From positions 17,717 through 81,716 of the forward strand of contig PBDJ01000027.1 in NCBI GenBank assembly GCA_002717365.1: a stretch of 64,000 nucleotides of DNA, in the 5' to 3' direction. Shown one piece after another: positions 58,364-64,000 of this stretch. Positions within the stretch are counted from its first letter, which is position 1; each line of letters begins with the position of its first letter. The stretch comes from Acidimicrobiaceae bacterium. Its GTDB lineage: Bacteria; Actinomycetota; Acidimicrobiia; Acidimicrobiales; MedAcidi-G1. The position numbers were made by a program, and so were the translations under genes. The notes beneath the pieces were generated by a model. It was not told where the DNA came from. It saw only the letters and a program-made list of their open reading frames with translations, and did not search any database.

Positions 58364-59167
58364 ATGTCTGACGAACGGTTTCATGACCCCGCCGAGGGCG
58401 GAGTCACCACAGAGGTCAGCGACCGGATTCTCCTGATTGGTTTGAATCGGCCGGCCAAGATGAACGGCTATACGCCGCAAATGGCCCGTCAGTTGGTTGA
58501 CGCCTTCGAGCGTCTCGACGAGGACGACGATCTGTGGTGCGGTGTTCTGTTCGGCCACGGTGACCACTTCACCGCTGGGCTGGACCTACCGAAGTTTCGT
58601 GACGCCATGAAGGGTGGCCAGCGCTACAAGCAGACCGAACGGGTCGACCCGATGGGACTGGGTCGGCGCTGTCGGAAACCCATCGTGACCGCCGTTCAGG
58701 GTGTGACATTCACACTGGGCATCGAGTTGATGCTGGCCGGGGACATCGTGGTGGCTGCCGATGACTGCCGCTTCTCTCAACTGGAGCCTCTGCGAGGGAT
58801 CCACGCCGCTGGCGGGGCAACCATCCGGTTCGTGGACCGGGGGGGGTGGGGAAATGCCATGTATCACCTGCTCACGTCAGACGAGTTTGACGCTACTGAG
58901 GCATACCGCATCGGCCTCGTCCAGGAGGTCGTACCTGCCGGCACGCAGTTGGACCGGGCTATCGAGTTGGCTCAAGTCATCTGCGAGGGTGCGCCTTTGG
59001 CTGTACAGGCCACCAAGGCTTCATCGGCCCGCTACCTCCGTGACGGCGAGGATGCTTGCATTGCTGCCCTGGCGGGGACCCAAGCCGAGTTGGCCGCCAC
59101 CGATGACGCAGAGGAAGGCGTGGCCGCTTTCAGGGAGCGCCGCAAAGGAAACTTCGCTGGCCGGTAG
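58364..59167 (+). CDS. Enoyl-CoA hydratase/isomerase family protein
   Basis: A 267-residue crotonase-fold enzyme. VLFGHGDHFTAGLDLPKF near residue 65 and VTAVQGVTFTLGIELMLAGD near residue 110 form the oxyanion hole. The second catalytic Glu position of classical hydratases reads as IHAAGGATIRFVDRGGW, so activity may be that of an isomerase or another crotonase variant. ATG 58364 was preferred over an upstream GTG because GGGGGCC precedes it. It is convergent with the adjacent acyl-CoA synthetase gene. Confidence 0.87.
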   Translation: MSDERFHDPAEGGVTTEVSDRILLIGLNRPAKMNGYTPQMARQLVDAFERLDEDDDLWCGVLFGHGDHFTAGLDLPKFRDAMKGGQRYKQTERVDPMGLGRRCRKPIVTAVQGVTFTLGIELMLAGDIVVAADDCRFSQLEPLRGIHAAGGATIRFVDRGGWGNAMYHLLTSDEFDATEAYRIGLVQEVVPAGTQLDRAIELAQVICEGAPLAVQATKASSARYLRDGEDACIAALAGTQAELAATDDAEEGVAAFRERRKGNFAGR

Positions 59168-59173
59168 GCCGAC

Positions 59174-60745
59174 TTAATCGTCCGACCAGGGCACGTCGGC
59201 CAGAGCGTCTTTCAGTTCGTACTTGAGGATTTTCATGGTGGCGTTACGAGGTAATGGCCCGTCGTGGATCACCAGTTGCTCGGGCACCTTCTGGCGCATG
59301 AGGGCGGCGTCGGCGCAGACAGTCACCATCTCGTCGTAGGTGAGGGGCTCGGCACCCTCGGCGGTCTCGACCACCGCGCAGACTCGTTCACCGCGGTTTA
59401 GGTCAGGTAGGCCAATGACGGCTACCGCCTCGACCTTTGGGTGGGCGTAGAGGACGTCCTCGATCTCCTTGGCGGCGATGTTCTCGCCTTTACGGATGAT
59501 GATGTCCTTGACCCGGCCGGTGAGAGTTACGTGGCCGTCCTCGCGCATGACGGCCAGGTCGCCGCTGCGAAATCGTCCCATCTCGTCGAACGCCTCGGCG
59601 TCAAGCGTCGGGTCCCTGTAGCCCTTGAAGAGTTGTGGACCGGAGATCCGAACTTCGCCTTCCTCGCCGCGGTCGCACTCGCTGTCGTCCGATCGACAGA
59701 TGGTGACTTCGGCGGCGAACACCGGATGGCCTTCGGTGTGGGCCAGTTGGTCATCGGTGTCGGTCGGCGCACCTTGGCAGATCATGGGGCTCTCGGTCAT
59801 TCCGTAGCCGTGAGCCACCGGGATCCCCATCTCGGCCTGTACCTCGAAGAACACTTCGGGTGGTTTTGGGGCGCCGCCGCCGGACAGTAGGCGCAGCGTG
59901 GGAATGATCGGCTTGTCGGGTTGTTGGCGCTGCACGCCTAGGAACATGGTGTAGAAGACCGTGCTGCCGCCGGCCATGGTCACGCCATGCCGGTTGAAGG
60001 CTTCGATGGCGGCCATCAGGTCGAACTTCTCGATAAGCACGGCCGGGAAGCCGTTGGCCAAGAGGCACACCAGGTAGTCGGGTCCCCCGATGTGGGCGTA
60101 TGGGAAGGCAATGGAGCCCACGTCGGAGGGCTGCATGTCCAGGGCTCGGGCTAGGCCGACCCCTCCGGCCATCAGGCTGGCGTCGGTGTGTAGTACACCC
60201 TTGGGGTCTGATGTGGTTCCCGATGTGTAGTAGATCCACCGGATGACGTTCCGACCGTCGGCTGGCACGGTCGGAACGGGTGGGAGGGATGCCGGGTCAC
60301 CCTCAGGAAGGCCTGCCGAGGCGTCAACCACGGCAGGTGGCACGTCCAGGTCGGCCACGACGCGCTCTACCATGGCCTGGTAGTCGAAGCCGCCCCACTC
60401 TCCCGGGGTGAGGACCAACTCGGAGGCTGTTTGGCGGATGCAGAAGCCGACCTCGCGGTCCCGGTAGATGTGAATGATCGGGTTCTGGACGGCTCCTAGA
60501 CGGGACAGTGCGAGGGAAGCCACCACGGTATCGATCCGGGTCGGCAGCACCCAAGTGACTGGGGTGCCTTCGCTGACGCCGAGGGCCGAGAACCCGGCGG
60601 CCACGCGCTCGGCCTGGTCCTTTGCCTCGCTGAAAGTCACCGTGCGGTCGGCGTCGTCGATCAAGAAGGCCCGGTCTGGGCTGTCGGCCACCCGTCGTTC
60701 TAGGAGTTCCCAAAGGGTGCGGGCGTCGTAGATCGGCTCGCTCAT
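59174..60745 (-). CDS. AMP-dependent acyl-CoA synthetase
   Basis: A 523-residue adenylate-forming enzyme of the ANL superfamily. The ATP loop is IYYTSGTTSDPKGVLHTD near residue 175, A5 is GYGMTESPMICQG, A7 is RFRSGDLAVM, the hinge and A8 are LTGRVKDIIIRKGENIAAKE, and the A10 Lys is in PRNATMKILKYEL. It resembles cyclohexanecarboxylate or steroid-ring acyl-CoA ligases rather than short-chain acetyl-CoA synthetase. ATG 60745 excludes a non-family N-terminal extension. Together with the adjacent crotonase and the acyl-CoA dehydrogenase at 52973 it indicates beta-oxidation of an unidentified acid. Confidence 0.9.
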   Translation of the reverse strand: MSEPIYDARTLWELLERRVADSPDRAFLIDDADRTVTFSEAKDQAERVAAGFSALGVSEGTPVTWVLPTRIDTVVASLALSRLGAVQNPIIHIYRDREVGFCIRQTASELVLTPGEWGGFDYQAMVERVVADLDVPPAVVDASAGLPEGDPASLPPVPTVPADGRNVIRWIYYTSGTTSDPKGVLHTDASLMAGGVGLARALDMQPSDVGSIAFPYAHIGGPDYLVCLLANGFPAVLIEKFDLMAAIEAFNRHGVTMAGGSTVFYTMFLGVQRQQPDKPIIPTLRLLSGGGAPKPPEVFFEVQAEMGIPVAHGYGMTESPMICQGAPTDTDDQLAHTEGHPVFAAEVTICRSDDSECDRGEEGEVRISGPQLFKGYRDPTLDAEAFDEMGRFRSGDLAVMREDGHVTLTGRVKDIIIRKGENIAAKEIEDVLYAHPKVEAVAVIGLPDLNRGERVCAVVETAEGAEPLTYDEMVTVCADAALMRQKVPEQLVIHDGPLPRNATMKILKYELKDALADVPWSDD

Positions 60746-60891
60746 AGGGTCGGAGCCTCCGGGTTGGGTCGAGCGGTGTGCACCAGAGGATCGCGCACGC
60801 CGGACTATCCGTCCTCGTCGGAGGGCCACGGCGCCGGAGACGATTCTGCCCGCAAGCCGGAGGTAAGCGACTCGTACACTGGCCGCCGATC

Positions 60892-60965
60892 CGGGATGTG
60901 GCGCAGTCAGGCAGCGCACCTGCTTTGGGAGCAGGGGGTCGGCGGTTCAAATCCGCCCATCCCGA
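60892..60965 (+). tRNA. tRNA-Pro (anticodon TGG)
   Basis: The 74-base cloverleaf has acceptor CGGGATG/CATCCCG, anticodon stem CCTGC/GCAGG around TTTGGGA (anticodon TGG at 60926-60928), and T-arm GGCGGTTCAAATCCGCC. The discriminator A is at 60965 and CCA is not encoded. A strong terminator follows at 60981. Confidence 0.96.
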
Positions 60966-60980
60966 CATGGCATTCGTCTG

Positions 60981-61004
60981 GTGACCTGCGGAAACGCAGG
61001 TCAC
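60981..61004 (+). terminator. Terminator after tRNA-Pro
   Basis: GTGACCTGCG (60981-60990) pairs perfectly with CGCAGGTCAC (60995-61004) over a GAAA tetraloop, with TTTT six bases further on. Confidence 0.75.
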
Positions 61005-61037
61005 CTGCGATTTTGGCCTGATTGTCGTGCTGCTGAT

Positions 61038-61059
61038 GCTCGCCAGTTGCTCGCCAGTT
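61038..61059. repeat. 11-bp tandem repeat downstream of tRNA-Pro
   Basis: GCTCGCCAGTT occurs twice head-to-tail at 61038-61048 and 61049-61059. The rest of the stretch 61005-61186 shows no gene that could be supported. Confidence 0.5.
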
Positions 61060-61186
61060 GGCCCCTGAGTCCGTCCCTTTTCGTCGGTTCCGTGGCAACT
61101 CTGATCTTACGGGTGTCCGCCGAACACTGGTCGACGCAGTTGACGCCGTTCTAAAGCGGACAGCTGGCGCACTAGGAGTCGGCTTC

Positions 61187-61657
61187 TCAACTGCGGAAGT
61201 CGGTGTCGTCGCGGTTGCTCTTCCCGCGGTTACACGGCGCACACAGGACCTGCAGGTTGTCAGGATCATTCGGGCCGTGCTTTGAGCGCGGCACGATGTG
61301 ATCCACCTCTAGCCGTTCCTGTTCTTTGGTCGCTCCGCAGAGTTGGCAGATACGGTCGCGCGTCAGGATTTCGTATCGGAGCGACTCTCCGACGGGGTCA
61401 AAGCTCAGCAGCGAGTAGTCCCAGGTGCTGAGCCCGCGCGATGCGAGGAACTCGCCGATCTTTTGCTTGTACATCGCTCGCAGGTTGGCCTTCTCCTCGA
61501 AGGTCAGATCGTCGACGGTGAGTTTGACGACGCCGTCGGCTTCTTCTACGACGCCGTGGCCTTTGAGTACGTCGACGGGCATCTTCTTGATGCGGTCTTC
61601 GTAGTAGTGGACTTGCGCTTCGTCTTCTTTGGAGAACTCGATGGCGAGTTGTCGCAC
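61187..61657 (-). CDS. HNH endonuclease-family protein
   Basis: A 156-residue protein with a C-terminal HNH nuclease domain: CQLCGATKEQERLEVDHI contains the first zinc Cys pair and the DH of the motif, followed by PRSKHGPNDPDNLQVLCAPC with the Asn and the second Cys pair, then NRGKSNRDDTDF. The N-terminal 85 residues are helical and unrecognised. HNH proteins range from phage terminase partners to restriction and repair enzymes. It lies just past tRNA-Pro on the opposite strand, a common place for acquired DNA. Confidence 0.85.
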   Translation of the reverse strand: MRQLAIEFSKEDEAQVHYYEDRIKKMPVDVLKGHGVVEEADGVVKLTVDDLTFEEKANLRAMYKQKIGEFLASRGLSTWDYSLLSFDPVGESLRYEILTRDRICQLCGATKEQERLEVDHIVPRSKHGPNDPDNLQVLCAPCNRGKSNRDDTDFRS

Positions 61658-61712
61658 GGTGGCTTGGCCCCCTGCGTCAATAAAGAATCAACTCCACCTG
61701 GACGAAATAGAG

Positions 61713-62648
61713 CTAGATAGGTGAACTCTTGGGTTGCTGGATCGGTATTTCGGGTTGGTCCAAGATAACGACGACGAGAGCTGCCAGTGCCACCACCATC
61801 CCCCCCATCTGGATGGGAGTCATTTCCTGGCCCAGGACAAGCCAAGCCCCGATAGCCGAAAGAACTGGGATACCAAGGGTCAGCATCCCAGACACTGTCA
61901 GACTTATATGGAGATGGGCCCAGTTCATTAGAAAATGTCCCGTACCAGGCACGGCCAGAACTGCCGCCACCCAGACCCAATTCCCCAGCGAGGGAACCGG
62001 CGCTATGAGGCGGCCCGCCTCAATCGCTGCGAACGGGTACAGCGCCACTGCTCCGATAACCATTGTCAGCGTCTGCAAACTGAACGTATCGAGATGCTGT
62101 CTGACCTCCTTCACGAGCACGAAATAAGCGGCAAACATGAGCATTCCAACTATTGCCAGTAGGTCACCACGCAAACTTGTCACCCCGTGAGCGCCTGGTG
62201 CACTGCGTATTATCACCACCACACCGATCACTGCGACCCCACCCATAAGAACTGTTTTGATGCCAATCGGCTCGCGGTAGCGAACCGAAGAAACAATGAT
62301 GAGCACCGCTGGAACAAGGGCCCCAATGGTCGTCATATTTGCCACCGAGGTGGCTTTTACGGCAGTGAAGGCCACCCCTAGTTGAACTGCGAACAGGACT
62401 GCTGATGGCGCAGCAAGCCGAACCTGCCTCCAATTCAGACGGCGGCCACTCGCATAAAAGAAAGTCGGGTAAAGCCCAGCACCTAGCACTAGTCGCCAAA
62501 ATGCGGCTTGTATTCCTGGAAGATCGATATAGGCGATTATCAGTACGCCGATAGACCACAAGACAATTGCCCCGACAGCGGATAGGCGACCTAGGCCCGA
62601 ACGACTCTCAGAGCGGCTGTTTCCAGAAAATTCCAAGTCTCCATTCAT
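61713..62648 (-). CDS. EamA/DMT-family transporter
   Basis: A 311-residue membrane protein with ten hydrophobic segments in two EamA repeats. The first repeat starts at VGAIVLWSIGVLIIAYIDLPG, and the second contains LLAIVGMLMFAAYFVLVKEV. Members export or import small metabolites such as amino acids. ATG 62648 was chosen because the extra 40 residues upstream are polar and cross the palindromic element at 62716. Its base composition is less GC-rich than the neighbouring genes. Confidence 0.87.
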   Translation of the reverse strand: MNGDLEFSGNSRSESRSGLGRLSAVGAIVLWSIGVLIIAYIDLPGIQAAFWRLVLGAGLYPTFFYASGRRLNWRQVRLAAPSAVLFAVQLGVAFTAVKATSVANMTTIGALVPAVLIIVSSVRYREPIGIKTVLMGGVAVIGVVVIIRSAPGAHGVTSLRGDLLAIVGMLMFAAYFVLVKEVRQHLDTFSLQTLTMVIGAVALYPFAAIEAGRLIAPVPSLGNWVWVAAVLAVPGTGHFLMNWAHLHISLTVSGMLTLGIPVLSAIGAWLVLGQEMTPIQMGGMVVALAALVVVILDQPEIPIQQPKSSPI

Positions 62649-62715
62649 CTCTTCAGGCTCCGAAACACTCCGGGTCCAGTGGTATCCCAGCAGCTGGGTA
62701 CGACGCTCTATGAGT

Positions 62716-62768
62716 ATGGGGTGTACAGGCCGAAAGCACTCGGCTTGAGCCCGTCGTGTACACCCCAT
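62716..62768. promoter_or_regulatory. Long inverted repeat (operator or cruciform) upstream of the EamA gene
   Basis: ATGGGGTGTACA (62716-62727) and its exact complement TGTACACCCCAT (62757-62768) enclose 29 bases that themselves hold GCCGA/TCGGC (from 62729 to 62744). This makes a nested 12-bp plus 5-bp structure, 68 bases ahead of the transporter start. It may be a repressor site or an RNA structure. Confidence 0.55.
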
Positions 62769-62883
62769 GGCATGGCAATAGTTCCCCTATAAGACAGGTC
62801 AGAGTGTCCCAACGCTCTGACCAGGCGTTTTGTCGGTGGGACAGTTTGCGGCGGGACACCTGGGGGCTCCGATGTCGCCCCCA

Positions 62884-62908
62884 CCCCCCCCTCAGGGGAG
62901 GGGTGACA
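62884..62908 (+). repeat. Shared upstream element of two lipoprotein genes, copy 2
   Basis: CCCCCCCCTCAGGGGAGGG followed by GTGACA lies ten bases ahead of the ATG at 62919. It matches the element at 37247-37272 (read on the minus strand) with one mismatch in 25 bases. Outside this core the two upstream regions do not match. Confidence 0.7.
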
Positions 62909-62918
62909 AACTGGGCTC

Positions 62919-64000
62919 ATGAGGCGGGTAGGTGGTTTCGTAACGGTCCTGTTGATGGCGTCGGCCTGTGGCGGAAGTTCAGACACTGCTACGCCAGTGA
63001 CGACGGTTGCCCCTGTAGCAACTCAAGCGCCGACCACCACGGCGGCGCCGACCTCAACCGTCGTCGTGTCGACGACTGCAGCACCGACGACCACGGCGGC
63101 ACCGACGACCACGGCGGCACCGACCACCACCGTCGCGCCAACGACGACAGCAACACCGACCACCACCGTCGTACCCACCATCAGCGTTGGCACAACAACT
63201 ACGACTGGGCTTACTCCGTTGGAATGGCCCGATGACGTTGGGGCGAGTCGCTTTGGGCATCTCAGCGCTGGTAGGGGCGCGGGTCCTGGAGGCTGGCGTA
63301 GGCCGCACCCAGGCGTGTTCTCGTGGGGCCTCATTGAGACGGACCCAGGGAACTACAACTGGCAAAACACAGACAAGATGGTTCGTGTCATGCAACAGGA
63401 CAGGGTTGCTGTCCTTACGACTCTCTGGCCGTTTGCCGACTGGGACCAAGAGACTTGCCACGGCGATCAGCCCAAGGCCCAACCCACCTTCCCTGAACTC
63501 GGTGACTCTCTCTATGCACCGTGCGACATTGGGGCTTACACGGCCTGGTTGGAAGCCACAGTTGAGCGTTATGACGGCGACGGTGTCAACGACATGCCAG
63601 GACTCGAGTACCCGATGCGCCATTGGGAGGTCTCCAATGAGCCTGAAATGCAAAAGCCTGGCCTTACATTCTTCCAGGAAGACTCTGCGGCCTATCTCGA
63701 ACTTCTCCGCGCGTCCTATAAGGCAATAAAAGCCGCTGACCCCTTGTCGGTGGTCCTGCTTGGCGGACAGGCAGGCATGTTCGATTCCATGGTGGAATAT
63801 TGGGAACCTATTCTGCAAGAAGCCCACGAGTTCTTCGACGTGGGCAATATTCATTCCATTAGGAGTAGCAACACCTTCTTCTCCGCTGAATACCGAGCCT
63901 TCCTAGATGGGCACGGACACCAAGAGAAACCTTTCTGGGTCACCGAAGCACTGATTGGCGAAAGCTCTCTTCAGGGTGGTTCGGAGGAGGAACTAGCCCA
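62919..64000 (+). CDS. Secreted lipoprotein glycoside hydrolase (clan GH-A type), cut by window edge
   Basis: From ATG 62919 the frame stays open to the window end (360 residues). A signal peptide ends at lipobox Cys17 (MASACGGSS), followed by about 80 residues of TTTAAPT-type linker. The catalytic part is a TIM-barrel glycosidase. YNWQNTDKMVRVMQQDRV and VAVLTTLWPFADWD are early strands, WEVSNEPEMQ carries the N-E-P acid/base typical of clan GH-A, and PFWVTEALIGE near the end carries the predicted nucleophile Glu. The exact GH family was not determined. The first 40 residues nearly repeat the N-terminus of the lipoprotein at 35851-37242, although the downstream domains differ. Confidence 0.85.
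   Translation, partial: MRRVGGFVTVLLMASACGGSSDTATPVTTVAPVATQAPTTTAAPTSTVVVSTTAAPTTTAAPTTTAAPTTTVAPTTTATPTTTVVPTISVGTTTTTGLTPLEWPDDVGASRFGHLSAGRGAGPGGWRRPHPGVFSWGLIETDPGNYNWQNTDKMVRVMQQDRVAVLTTLWPFADWDQETCHGDQPKAQPTFPELGDSLYAPCDIGAYTAWLEATVERYDGDGVNDMPGLEYPMRHWEVSNEPEMQKPGLTFFQEDSAAYLELLRASYKAIKAADPLSVVLLGGQAGMFDSMVEYWEPILQEAHEFFDVGNIHSIRSSNTFFSAEYRAFLDGHGHQEKPFWVTEALIGESSLQGGSEEELA

Noticed and set aside
60907..61269. Minus-strand ORF containing GMGGFEPPTPCSQSR
   Set aside because: This is the well-known spurious translation across a tRNA gene (tRNA-Pro at 60892-60965).

Overview
The window looks like a chromosome of a high-GC actinobacterium, most likely a marine Acidimicrobiia-type lineage. 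The grounds are GC-rich chromosomal flanks, a one-piece tmRNA, a CarD regulator, F420-type (LLM) oxidoreductase homologues, BdbC-like disulfide chemistry, and many lipoproteins with Thr/Pro/Ala-rich linkers. The lineage is an inference from general gene content; no taxonomic marker was compared.

Layout. (1) 1-1232: chromosomal housekeeping, namely a JAMM peptidase (cut by the window edge), smpB and ssrA (tmRNA). (2) 1213-34454: a 33.2 kb genomic island inserted in the 3' end of ssrA. A 21-bp direct repeat of the tmRNA end bounds it (1213-1233 and 34434-34454). It carries a tyrosine integrase beside the left end and TTGCACA arm-type repeats at both ends, and it is visibly richer in A/T than the flanks. 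Its cargo is two long convergent operons. The plus-strand one (4195-15730) encodes a three-subunit molybdenum hydroxylase, a BMP-type ABC importer, an amidohydrolase and an S15-type hydrolase. The minus-strand one (34144 to 15757) encodes an amine-dehydrogenase-like protein, a thiolase with a DUF35 partner, an LLM oxidoreductase, an amidohydrolase, two PaaK-like ligases around a five-gene block resembling acetophenone carboxylase (HyuA, small zinc protein, HyuA, HyuB, about 29 kDa protein), a D-aminoacylase, an SDR and a GNAT. (3) 34613-64000: chromosome again. This part has a DUF418 protein, large secreted lipoproteins, an ABC-2 exporter, a disulfide-exchange operon, FabH, metY, fatty-acid and CoA enzymes, proS, carD, uspA, ogt, tRNA-Pro and an HNH nuclease. 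It ends in a lipoprotein glycoside hydrolase cut by the window edge.

How the genes work together. The island reads as a transferable catabolic package. The importer brings in a small, possibly N-containing or heterocyclic compound. The Mo-hydroxylase and amidohydrolases oxidise and open it. The HyuA/HyuB complex carboxylates a ketone (or hydrolyses a hydantoin-like ring) at the cost of ATP. The PaaK-like ligases and the thiolase then move the product into CoA metabolism. The substrate cannot be read from the sequence. No transcriptional regulator and no transfer or replication gene was seen in the island.

Most notable: the ssrA-integrated island with its carboxylase-like module; exchange of the tmRNA 3' end and terminator by the island; a GC-rich serine hydrolase nested between related repeats within the island; a 1215-residue lipoprotein joining a beta-lactamase-like domain, an alpha/beta hydrolase and a cupredoxin; and two unrelated lipoproteins that share the same upstream element and N-terminal leader.
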